Source: Sipunculus nudus (Eukaryota > Annelida > Sipuncula > Golfingiida > Sipunculidae). Taken from it: DNA of 64,000 bases. Location: assembly GCA_026874595.1 (NCBI GenBank), contig CM049314.1:14438729-14502728 (forward strand), given 5' to 3'. The translations under genes and the position numbers were made by a program. Below, one piece after another: positions 48,455 through 59,995 of this stretch. Position 1 is the stretch's first letter. Each line of letters starts with the position of its first letter. The notes under the pieces are model-generated. The model was not told where the DNA came from. It worked only from the letters and a program-made list of their open reading frames with translations, and made no database searches.

Positions 48455-48959
48455 AATACATTTTAAGAAAAAAATAAATAAATAAAATTGACGAGCATAC
48501 GACCGGTTTACTGACTGTTACTCTGTTATAGATCGATTCTTTGTTGTTTATTACATATATTTATATTGTCGGAACTGTATTGTGTTTAATTTACTGAGCT
48601 GATCTCATTAAATTTGTTGCTGGCAGGCGGACGAGAGAATCCAATTACACTGCTAGGAAATACGATCTCTTGTTATTTAAAAATACGTGTCTTTCATATC
48701 TATTTTGTTCAAATGTGTCTTCTTCTGGCCAAGTGGTGATTACAATAAATTTGCACCGAGGCGAATTGGATACAACAGATATTATAGTCAGTTTATTCAG
48801 TTGCCTTGTATATAGTATTTTAGTGGTTCCTGGCTTACTCTTCCTACATATCAATGAACTGTACAGGTAATTCCTGCTACGAAAGGTCCCTGTGATGTAT
48901 GACCTTGTTAATCTACATGCAGTTAGTAAACGCGGTACATGCGTCTATGTTGACAAACG

Positions 48960-49360
48960 ATAACAAAACCATTTAAACTGTACATAAAAAAGGAAAAGAT
49001 TATACAATGTTGACACAACATATATTATTATCATACAAAAAAAAATATGTACTGTGGTCATATGAAATGTAGACACAACACACTTAGAAAAAGTATGTCA
49101 GCAGGTCATACAATGTGAATAGAATGATGCAATATATTATAAGATATATGTTAGGCATGTAGAAGAAGACGCACACTTGGCATAACCAGAGAAATTGTAA
49201 TACTGACATTAAATATATGATTTACGCAGGGGGACTTTATTGTTGCCATAAAGCGTAAATTTACTGTGAACATAAAATACAAATGTATATTGTTAACAAC
49301 AAGAAAATCTATTGCGGACATAAGAAAATGTATTATGGGCATACATATACAGTTTGTCTT
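48960..49360 (+). repeat. Degenerate tandem repeat, ~60-bp period
   Basis: TATACAATGTTGACACAACA (49001), TATGAAATGTAGACACAACA (49061) and ATACAATGTGAATAGAATG (49119) are spaced about 60 bp. Further words of the type ACTGTGGTCATA...AAATGTA recur at 49051, 49263 and 49310, suggesting an old array now largely eroded. Confidence 0.5.
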
Positions 49361-49434
49361 ATTTTTAGCAACAAAGGAAGTATTCCCATAGTTAATCAAG
49401 AAGTAGATCGGGCGGTTCCTGGTAGTATATACAG

Positions 49435-49680
49435 TCTCATTACGAGTCTCCTCCAGAAACCGCGGTTACCATAAGTTTACTTGGGAGACACGACTCCATC
49501 CACTTCTCAATGTTTTATTGTCCTCAAAAGAAAGCTATAAGGGAGGAACAGTTATTGAAGCTAAGACTCGCATGTCTGTATGAGGCACGGACTATCATTA
49601 TGCGTGATTTAGCGAGCATCGCCGAGATAGCGCGAGAGGACACAAGGGAACTACGTGGCATATCCATCAAACGGATATGA
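49435..49680 (+). CDS. Candidate terminal exon or 56-aa ORF, unassigned
   Basis: A frame open from 49435 to TGA 49680 (81 codons) begins right after a possible acceptor (GTATATACAG|TCT); an in-frame TAG lies just upstream in the would-be intron. The first ATG is at 49510, giving 56 aa. The C-terminal half (AIREEQLLKLRLACLYEAR, then TIIMRDLASIAEIARED) is helix-like with spaced leucines and charged pairs. I do not recognise it, and found no upstream exon in matching phase (the 48176 ORF does not join in frame). Coding status rests on composition alone. Confidence 0.25.
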   Translation, partial: SHYESPPETAVTISLLGRHDSIHFSMFYCPQKKAIREEQLLKLRLACLYEARTIIMRDLASIAEIAREDTRELRGISIKRI

Positions 49681-52600
49681 CGTGTAATTTTTGCAATATT
49701 ACTCCGCGGGGTGCAAGGCTGCATGCTAAGTAGGAAGGGAAAATTATATTTTTTTCTCCGCACAAACAAAAGGCAATCACTGACTACATAAGACATATAG
49801 GTAATGTCCTCAAGGGATTGCACATTCTGTGCTCTACAACTCGAACTCTTTGACCAGCTCATCATACATAAAAATCGTACTCAATGCCAAAATGTAAACA
49901 CTCGAAATTAACGTACACATGGACGAAATAGACATGTCATTTTTAATTATTCATTTTGAAATAAAACATAATTAATTTGAAAATAACTATGCCTTTCTTC
50001 TCTATTATAATAAAATAAAAAAATTTAATGATGTTTATATATAAATGGTGATAGGAAGACGATTTCGATAGGAAAAATAATAATTCTAATGAATGCACTG
50101 TTAATTTTTAAATTGTATAATAACCTGGACTAAATTTTCGACATTACGCTTTCATCATAACTGCTACATTGAATCTCGTTTGTTCTAAGGTCTTTAAATA
50201 TTGAATGAGTTAGAGACCCAGCTTTTACGCGCTTCTTCAGTGATAAATGATAATTAAGTTAAACTTCAAAATAATGAGGCAAATAAGATAGGAAGAACAT
50301 AGAACAGATAGCAATAGACCTTACCTGCAATGTTATGATAACTTGAACAGCTTCTGCATCATTTGATTACCTGAGATTTCTTAATTTATATTTCAGTAAC
50401 AGTAAGTCATCCATCTTGGAAGGAAAATTTGCATAAACACCCAATATAATCGTATACATGTCGGCTAATTTCAGTGAAAAAGAAAAGACTTTCGCCAGAG
50501 CCAGCCATGCTTGTTCTGGAGGAACCTTGTTATTTAACTTTAAGCCTGTTTTCACATTTCGGTACGCGGCAATAAAATTAGAAACGGTCTGTCAAGTAAA
50601 TTTAAAAGTGACTAGATTAAATTTTCTTCGAAAAAAGTATAGTAATTTTCTTTAACACGTTTAGTGTCCCTTGACTGACGTAGCAAGAGAGTCCTTTGAG
50701 TCCTTGTTGTCAGATAATCAGATTTGAAATATAGATTTACCGGGAGTCTTTGGTCAATGTAAAGAAGTCCATGTAAGCTTCATTAACTTTTCAAAAAGGC
50801 TCTGACAGAAGCAAAATCACAATAAAAAAAACATGATAAAAGCCCAAAATGGTGCAATTAGGGGTTGGTGGTACTGGTTAGAGGGTACCGCATTCTGTTA
50901 GCATCTCGGGGTCTAACCTTCCTGGGGCCACCGCGTTCACTGTACGTAACAGAAAATCAATTCCAGTTTTGGTTCTTTTGCTCGGCTGACTGCTAAGTAA
51001 AAATGGAACGGCAGTGTGCATTAATCAAGCGAGAAGGAATGCGGTTTCTATCGTTAAGTCTTACAAAGCTTTGACAGGCTGGCTGATCGTAAATAAGAAT
51101 AGACCCAGATTGCCGACAGTAGTACTTGTTCAAACTGCCACTGACTCGAGCCGGTGGTTGCATATTGAGGTCTTGAAGAAATGGACCGCTGGTGTTAGAC
51201 TGATGGGCGAAAGATGAGGCCACGGCCCGCGGCTATCGCCCCACGGCCAAGGATGCCGCTCAGAAAATCAGGTTTTTAGCATCATGGTAGATTAGAGACA
51301 CCGGTCATCTGTATGTTTTATTGTTTTCCCAAGTGACAATGTCTTCCAGCTGCATCCTTCATATAAAAGGAGCATTAGTGCCAATTGCCTGCTCGATATA
51401 TCTAGCCCAGCAGTGCCGGTTTTCGCGGAGTCCTGGAATGACCGAACCATCCTCCAACATCTTCCATTATTCTTGTTACGACGTTCCACTTTATTTCTAG
51501 TGTATATTATAGTTCTGGTATAAGGCTCCTACCACATAGGGCAGGACAAATGAGCATTATACGGTCCATTTATCCCGGAGAATTATGATCTAATCACTGA
51601 TTATTTTTCTGAATGTTACTCCCAAGATCATAAATTTCAAGAAATATGACAGAGGATTAATCGTGTTAAACCTCGGTTCTAATCTGCATCAAGTGTTGAT
51701 AATTTGTTCCTCGTAAATTGCCTTCTTAATCGGTCAGTATTGCTTAATATCAGCTTTAAAATAGCGACGTTTGACGTTAAGCCTCTTCAGACAGCAGGTA
51801 TACCCTGTTTTCGGGTGTTGGCGCCGCCTGGTGTTTCAATATACCGGCATGATGGCTTTTTGCATATTTTTTATTAAGGCTGAATCCTGGTTTAGGCGCA
51901 ATTTGTTATCCTTTACCGCTATTAACGGTTAATATCAAGTATTACAGCTGATTTTAACAGAAACGGAAAACAATACGATTCGTTTTAATCAATTTACCAC
52001 AATGTTCTTAATAACCATCTTATGCAATACCCACATCTAAAAATTGTTATAATTTCATTATGATAAAGACACACAAGAGAGGTAGCGCCCCTGTACCAAT
52101 GCGGGGGGTATTCGAACGTATGAGAAGAAACAGGAGGTATCCAACCAAATCACGTCAACATCAAGGTGGTTAACATGGGTGTCACGCACGAGGCAGACAG
52201 CTCGGTTAGATGACGTATTGTATTCTTCATCCTGCTCCTGGACTTCTCTGATGATTTCCAGGTGTTGGTATTCCCCTTTCGATCCTCCTGTAGACGGACT
52301 GTTGGCAGCGGCTAACCAGGAGGTCCGAACCTTCAGTAAAAGTCTGTATGCCCGTCTGGGCCGCACTGACAGGAATTAAAAAGAGGCCCCTCCAGCTTTC
52401 ACCTGCTAGTGCTGTTTAAATGGGCCCCTGTCTGTTCTGAATACAGGATTGGGCAGATCCACCTCCGCTGTCCCAGATAAATTGGTGTCCCAGCAGGAAT
52501 CCTTCCGGTCGGGTCACGTGGTTGTGACATCGAAGCAGGTCAGGTTATTTTTCCTTTCGAATAGAAAAACAGATTTCTTCCGGGCGTATTGGCACAAGTA

Positions 52601-55600
52601 CATACATTGTAGCATACTCAACGTCTGAATGGCCAAAGTTTAGCGTTTATTTTCCTGACATATATATGGTCCATTTTCAAGTAATCATGTCGTTTTGACA
52701 TAAAGATTACAAGAATAAACAAAATTTACATAAAAACGTATTATTTCATGCCTGATACTCACTAGAAGATCATTGGTAAGACTGAGTGCACTTTTTACTT
52801 AAAAAACTATTTACTTAATATTACACATTCGCTAGTTGACGAAGATTAATTCTTTTAATATTTCGATCCTTTTTTCATCATTGGCCTCCGTCGTTTATTG
52901 ATAACGAGGGGTATCGTCCTGTTTCTAATTGACTTTAATTGTTTTTGTCGACATCGCTTTTCTGTGAAAGGTTGTGTTGTTGTTACTCAAATTCAATTAT
53001 TGGTTTTTCTCGGACTAATCACGAGTAATTATTCTTAATGGACAGGTCCATGTCTCATTATCCACTGAATGTAAACATTATGAACTATATAATTATATCA
53101 TCATGAACGGTGTTATGTGTGTTATATGTACGTGGCATGGTTTGTTTTGATTTATACGCTTGCAGTAGAAGCCTGTAGCTAGGCCACTAGAATAAATCTG
53201 TTAGTTTTCTCAAGATTTCGCCTTCGAGAGTCGGGGCCGACTTTGCAAATTATAGTTCCCGTCCATACCCTGATATAGTAAAATGATGTAAAATAAACCT
53301 ATATTTTTCTTAAGATCAAACAGTTTGTTGGAGATTATATTATAAAAATACAAGTAATGTAATAACTTCTACCATTTTCGATTATTTAAAAAATCTATCC
53401 CATTTTCAGCTCTGATCACTCTGAGCTTAAGAGATGACATTTTATCATAGAACATCTGAAGGAGAGACAATTTGGCCTAACTTGGTTATGGATAGGGTAA
53501 ACTTATATAAATGAAACATGCTCAACAAATGAGATGATATTCCTTAAGCCACTTTAATAAATTGTGGACGAGGCAAAGGTTGCCATAGGAAATGTGTCAA
53601 ATTAATTTTAAATAGTGTGAAGCTGTTGACATGTAGTTTATCAAAAATAGGTCTTCGAACTTTGCATAGACATCCATAATATTTCATAACTCTTAGATAA
53701 CGGGTTTATAGACGTTTTCAATATACACACCGTAACATTCTATTTTAATAAAGCTATGGGTACTTTATGATGGACAGAAAAGAGTGTCTTCAGTCAATCC
53801 GTCTTCTTATGTTGGGTGAAGTCCTGTATTTACAATGTGTCTTCACACATAACTCATTTTCAAGTGCACTGAAGCACTCTTAGAGAATATGTTTAAAGCT
53901 CATGCACAAGAAAGGTTAGAAACCAGGAGAGTGCTTAAAGACCTAAGTGGTCCAATCCAGTTATTGAAACATCTTGAGGCAGAACCCCTTTAAGTCTCGA
54001 AAAGCAAAAGCGTTTTCGTATTATTAAATCAATAAATACTTCTTTTACAGGGCGCGCGTATGCCCAAGACTAAAATATGTCAACATATCTGTTTGACGAT
54101 TGACGAGCAGGATGAAGTCAAACAAGACCTTTTTTCTTTTAATAAGAACCCCAAGGGCAAAGCCTTCAGTTAACCTGTATATTATACAAATTAGCAACGT
54201 AGCTTCAATATAAATATTGTCAATTTGTTATCATTGAAATTTAGGTGAACCTGACCTGTCTGGTCTTTTACTTCGGTTTCGGTCAGCTCTTGTCCTTTGG
54301 CTCCTCAGCTCTTGTCTTCCAGCTATATACAAAATTTACTCAAGAAGGCACACAAGTTGTACTGACGTTCCTACAAGACTGACTAGATCGTTGAAGTGTG
54401 TGCCTCCTCTCGATGACAGAAACAAAGCGATAGGGAACTTGTAATAGAGGTTACGTCATTGAAATTAAGATAAAGAGCAGATTTTTCACCAGTGACTATT
54501 ACTCTGCCCGAAAACCAGTTCTTGAAATCAGCTTTGTCGAAGATCTGTCTCAAACACAGACAGAACCGAGAGTAAATGGGGAAATTCCATGTAGCGTATG
54601 ACTTTGAGATTGGGATTAAGGTAAAAATAGATAGCAGGTGCAAGTATATTACATGTGTCATTCTTTACTGAAGTTCTGAAGGTAATTTTTTTTAATTACC
54701 CGTGTAACACAATCAGGGGCAGAAGAAAGAAAAAAAAGGAGGATGCATAAATTTATCCATGGAGAAACGCCAAACTTGTTATCTTGAATGGGAGACCTGC
54801 GGTACGCGGTACGACAGCGCTCTCCGGGGTATTGAAAAATACAGCGTTTATTAATATTGTAGCTGAACATGAGTTTTGGACCTTTCCTACTTGAAGTATA
54901 TGATGTTAGGTATGATAATTACTCAAATGGTAATCAATTAATGCTTTTAAAGAAACGAGTCATATGTTCAGAGGATGAGCTTTTGAAAACAGTTTCGACT
55001 TGGTTTTTAAATGTCATCACGATCCGAAAGTTGCCTGAATTGGTGACTGATATTTTTGGCTTATATAAGGAAGGACAAATCTAATCCCTTGCTTTATTTA
55101 GAATGAACAATCTTTTAAACCTTTACAAAGGCGAGTATATCCGACTCTTATATTAAATGTCATACGATCCTGCAGAGATATTTTCCAGAAACCTTAGAGA
55201 ATTAGCGTAAGTAGTGTCATAGGATTTGAAAGCGGAACGATTTCTTCTGGGGTCTATTTCAAATATTTTTTCTCAAATCTTCAGGCATATGCTTTCATAT
55301 TAATTTTAGTTTTGACCAATAACGTTACTAGATGCTTGCGTTCCCCTATCAATCAGTTGTACAGTTGTACATTTCCGACAAATTATAGGAAATGGGGGAT
55401 CGACTGTGGAGTGTGCGATTTTAAAAAATCGGCGAAGGACAAAAATATTAATATATAAGTATATTCATCAATTTTGCACAGACATCTGTCAAATATTCAA
55501 ACATTTTCATATTCATCATAACAACTTACTTTGCTATTTCGCAAATAACCATTGTATTTTTCATGGGGTAATAGTAAGTAATGAGTGGATTATTCCTTGC

Positions 55601-55905
55601 CACGTGTAAAACCCTCTTTAGGTTAAACAGTTTGTTTCCTGTCTGTCAAATGCTCTAGTGCAGATCTGCCCGAAACTGTGATATTTGAACTATAAAATTT
55701 AATTATATGTATTTATTGCTCAGTAGTTTTAAACTGGTTGCTACATCTATACTTTGTTTACGTTCATACCGACAGACAATGCATCTATTATTCTGTGATT
55801 TATCTTTTGCATTCTTACAATTCGTAGGCAACTTTTCTAAACAATATCAATGTATTACTCAGAGAGAAAAAATATACACGAGATAATTAACTTGGCAATC
55901 TCTTG

Positions 55906-55907
<2 letters not shown>
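49681..55907. other. Intergenic background, no recognised gene
   Basis: Unique AT-rich sequence with GC-richer islands at 50990-51290 and 52090-52540. A weak tRNA-like stretch at 50861-50925 and a CTCF-like word at 51818-51834 are discussed elsewhere. No exon series could be assembled. Confidence 0.5.
52058..52366 (-). CDS. Candidate ORF, 102 aa, unassigned
   Basis: Starts MRPRRAYRLLLKVRTSWL; the middle is acidic and hydrophilic (SKGEYQHLEIIREVQEQDEE) and the end holds VNHLDVDVIWLDTSC. A possible acceptor TCTACAG|GAGGATCG inside it would allow an internal exon start near 52289. A 66-aa ORF overlaps on the opposite strand. The local GC is higher than the flanks. I recognise no family; a noncoding island that happens to be open is equally likely. 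Confidence 0.2.
   Translation of the reverse strand: MRPRRAYRLLLKVRTSWLAAANSPSTGGSKGEYQHLEIIREVQEQDEEYNTSSNRAVCLVRDTHVNHLDVDVIWLDTSCFFSYVRIPPALVQGRYLSCVSLS

Positions 55908-55947
<40 letters not shown>
55908..55947. repeat. (CT)n microsatellite
   Basis: About 40 bp of CT with one TTT interruption. Confidence 0.95.
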
Positions 55948-55948
<1 letters not shown>

Positions 55949-57554
55949 GGTCTTGTTTGTTCGTTATCTATTTCCAAAGCATACAATAGCAAACTTTTTT
56001 TCGGGCTAGACGTCTATTTAAAAAATAACAGACCTTCTCTTTAATCATAAATGTCATTCCTGATACCTGCCTGCACAATGATTAAGGTTTTAACATGTTT
56101 TAGATGTCATACTGGTGATGCAATAGTTAAATCGCGCGACTCGTAAAAAAGTAAAAACAAAGTAAACATTACATGGATTTATTCCGTCATCATTTCCCCA
56201 TAGACCGAGAAGACAAATCAAGGAGAAACCCTTCACAGTCAGTTTTGGTGAAATCAAACCCTCATTGTGCAAGCGTGGGGCCATTCTTACAATTGTTACC
56301 GGAGGAGAGTTGCCTCGTCTCGGCCTTGGAGAATCTCATTTGGAAGTGTCATGTGTTGCTGTATGGGCCTCCCCAGTAGAATCTGCGGTTTGGTCTACAA
56401 AGTGACAGTCACGCCAAGAGGCAAGCAGGCACCAGAATCCTACAAAATTCAATTACGCAGAACTTGTATGAATACGGAATAAGGGTTGATGTATGAACTC
56501 GAGCAACCTTCGGCCAAGCAACAGCAGCTGATATGATATCAGGAAGCCATTACGTCCGTGTTATAATTCTCTGTTTGTCCTCCACCGGCCCTGAAGGGAA
56601 TACTGAGGACAATCTTATGTTAATTTACTATGCCTCTTGATCTAATTTACATGCACAGTAGGAGCACCATCTCGAAAATTGTGTATTAAACTTAGTTTAT
56701 GAGAGTCTGTAGATGGGGTTTCTTTCTGCCTCAGCGATTGAAAAACAAGATCAGAATTCACTGCACATTTTAGCCCTTAGCTGTCTTAAGATAAGTTCAG
56801 CAAAACGGCCGATTTTGACCAGATTGTGTCTCTGTGATATTAAAATATGTATTTTTATCAGTGCAAGCGTGTTCTGTTCGGCAAAGGAGAATATTGTCTA
56901 AAGAAAGAGAAGATAACTTTATATATATAAGCATAGATTTAGATAGACGTTTCAGCTTTAGCTTTACGGAAAGCCTTAGCCTTATATATACCTAAGATTG
57001 CAACTGTCAAGTTATACAGTGGGTAGGCCTACTTTTTTTCGCTTATATTGATTCCTTACTTTTCATTATATGTGTCTGATATATTCGGGGATTTGCTCAA
57101 CACAAAATGAATCAAGAGAATATGGCCGCAACATAGTGTTCCAAAGTCAGATATGATGTACAGCAGGTTTGGACACATTACTGTCGACCAAACCTGGCGC
57201 CATTTTCCCCTCTAACATAAAAGGGTCTAGATGTAGTAGGCCAACCAGCACAACATAAATGCCTATAGATTCATATATTCACGGCTACAACAAAACTGGC
57301 CAAACTCCTAGACATTGTGTACCTGTAATATGCAACTGTTTGTTTTAGCCTCTTTTAGGATTATGATTTGATTGGGCGTTTGTATTCATTTGAATTTCAG
57401 ATGATCTATGAGCGACATTTCTTGCCTATATTTCATGAAGGTTTACCATTTTATACAAACAAAATATCCTTCAGTACTTTGAATGTAGTTTGCTATAATT
57501 GCATTTTTTAATTTACTCGGTCTTGATAAAATAATATTTTTTTCCTAGTTGCTC

Positions 57555-57860
57555 ATTCCCGTTAAAACTATCGACAGCTGTCGGTGACGAACTTTATCGA
57601 GCGATCGGGTCGCGAACATTAATATTTAATGACGCTCTTTTGATATTTATGATATTCAAAATAAGTTTTACATTTGAGAGTAGGGGCTTAGTATTCAAAG
57701 CGAAACGGACCAGAACTCGGGGCAGGGCTGGCTTTTCTAGATTACTTGGACCGTATCCAGTCCTGCACGGTTCCAGCTGGAACACGGCAGCCGAGCGGTC
57801 AAGCCTACCCAATACATGTTTGTGCATGGAAATGACGAATCTCCACCTTCAATTTCTGTG
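57555..57860. promoter_or_regulatory. Candidate noncoding island
   Basis: Begins with ATCGACAGCTGTCGGTGACG (palindromic E-box CAGCTG inside CGACAGCTGTCG at 57571-57582), then GATCGGGTCGCGA and ATTAATATTTAATGACG, followed by GC-rich sequence open on both strands (73 and 77 aa, neither recognisable). Unique in the window. Confidence 0.22.
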
Positions 57861-58639
57861 AAGCTTTTCACGCCAGGAAATGATTCTTACCTAAAGGTAC
57901 AGGGTTTAATATGTTACTGTACCATATGTTTTATACCATATCTTTCGATTCCTTGCATTTATTGCTTGTATTTTGTATATAAACTATGGGGCCATTTGAC
58001 AAGATAAAATTTTTTTTTGGTTACAAATGCCATCCAAGCGACAACTGGTTTATTGAATCCATGGTATACCAGACCATTGCCATACAGCAGTCATAACTCT
58101 AACTTAAGCGGACACGTATCAAACGTGTATTGTCATAATAAATGCATGATTTACATGTAATTGTTAAAAATGTAACACCACATACATGTTTACGCAGTGC
58201 AATGCAGTCTGAATTATTGGTACCTACGGCGATAAATTATTACTTGCAATAAATGCATCGAAATTTGTTTACTTGTTTCATATTCAAGGTATGCAAATAA
58301 TTTAAATATTCTTTATTTGAGAATAATATTGTGATGTAATATATTCCTTATAATATCAGTCAGCAAGAATTCAGTTGTTTTCCTGCTTCAGTAAGTTGTA
58401 ATTAAATTTTCATCAGGTATCACAAACGTGCGGTTTGTAGAGTACCCGCGGAGTGTGAAATGATCGACCAGTGACATTTCTGTCTTGACAAGAGTGAAAA
58501 GGGACTCCGTGTTTTACAATAAAGGTCAGTTAGCCAATGAGTCATTGGTTATGAAATCATTACATGTAACGGTGAAAAGAAATAATATGTTGTGAAAATG
58601 GTAAAATAGGAATAATTTAATTTAATTACAGTCAGCCAC

Positions 58640-59460
58640 TTCATTAGTTTATTATTCAGCGGCTGTGGAATCTGAGGAAGAGAAGTGTCATTGAACATTG
58701 CAGCCAAGTCTCCGGGGAGGGCTTGTCCAGCAGACACTAACGGTTATATCGCAGTAATGGGAAACCGGCAGCGAAACGCGAGATAATTCAGTTAGACAAA
58801 AAACTAACCCAGCCGGGCTTAACGCTGTATTGAAATTCTCATTTCACTCGCAAACCATAAAGGACCGACTCAAAATGTTGGCTGGTTTGTCGGCAACTAA
58901 TGATAATAGACAGTCTCGTTGTCGGGATTTCTATAACCGGACGCGATCTATAAAATCGGAGACGTTTCAGATTTATTTGGTGTCCTCCGTCGCGTCGTGT
59001 TTGAAATCCCATGGATTTATCGCAACTGTGTCGTGTGTTCCAGATACACCTACAAGCTAGTCACCGTGCTGTGTTGGCGTGGCGTCTGTATGGCGTCATA
59101 CGCTCACAGCACAGCGCTAATGGTAGAAATAACATAACGCTCCCCACGGCCCCGCGCACTGGGACTGGCAAAGGAAATTACACAAGCTTGCTGCTGGCTG
59201 CCGTTTGAATAAGCGGTATTTCACGTGATGCATTTGAATGCAGCCTGCTATATCCTTGCTGAGAGTCTGTCGTGTTTGTATTGAGCGACCAGGTTTGTCT
59301 TCTCTCACCTTCAGCCTGGCCAGACCTGGTCCAGCCGTACGGTGTTGGACGGCACAGAACAGCCCCAGCACGCACCCTGATACGTCGGTAGACCAGTTGC
59401 TGTATAACCATACTGTACAGCCCTGGAAGCCACTGCTACGTGACATAGGTAAGCTACAGG
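58640..59460. promoter_or_regulatory. GC-rich unique island, possible promoter or enhancer
   Basis: About 820 bp near 48-50% GC in a ~35% GC setting, with homeodomain-type words (TCATTAGTTTATTATTC at 58642), CACGTGATG at 59223 and a clean donor-like ATAG|GTAAGC at 59449. Overlapping ORFs of 60-115 aa run on both strands and none is recognisable. Could be a 5' exon and promoter of a gene beyond the window, or an enhancer. Confidence 0.25.
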
Positions 59461-59995
59461 CCACGTGATTGCTGATAACAGCTGTAAACAGATCAGGGAT
59501 ACAGTAATGTTATTTCCTCGCGAGGGAAGCGGAGATATCAGGCCTTCACTTGCAACTGCAAGGTTATTTAGGTACAATAAGAATACTTAAATTATTAGAA
59601 CTGCCCTTGACATAAATAAGGTTACATAGGTAAAGTTAAAACAATTATTATAAATTTGACTCACCGCAGACATATACGGTTACACAGGTATGTATTATTT
59701 ATTTGATTAACTGCAAATATAAGGTTTGCTAGGTTCAGTAAAAGCGCTTTAATCAGGTCTTTACATGGTAGTTAAATGTTAGGTTTCACAGGTAATATAT
59801 ATGTGTGTGTGTGTGTAACGTACCTATATATCATGTCTTTACCGGACCGCTAAACATTTTTTTTTAAATTTCTGACAAAAATAGTATATAAGTAAATATA
59901 CAAGCAATCGCATGTTTTGTAAACACCATAGGTACAGTAACAGAATATCTTTTTCGATTGACAGCTATGCCTATAAGGTTTTACAGGTAAAGATT
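59440..59995 (+). repeat. Degenerate array of AAGGTTACAYAGGTAAG-like motifs
   Basis: The word recurs with changes at 59443, 59560, 59618, 59676, 59721, 59780, about 59925 and 59975, most spacings being 45-59 bp. Between motifs the sequence is AT-rich and poorly conserved. A (GT)n run lies at 59802-59816. Confidence 0.55.

Noticed and set aside
50861-50925. tRNA-like stretch TGGTGGTACTGGTTAGAGG followed by GGGGTCTAACC
   Set aside because: The second box departs from the GGTTCGANNCC consensus and no cloverleaf could be drawn; possibly an old SINE head.
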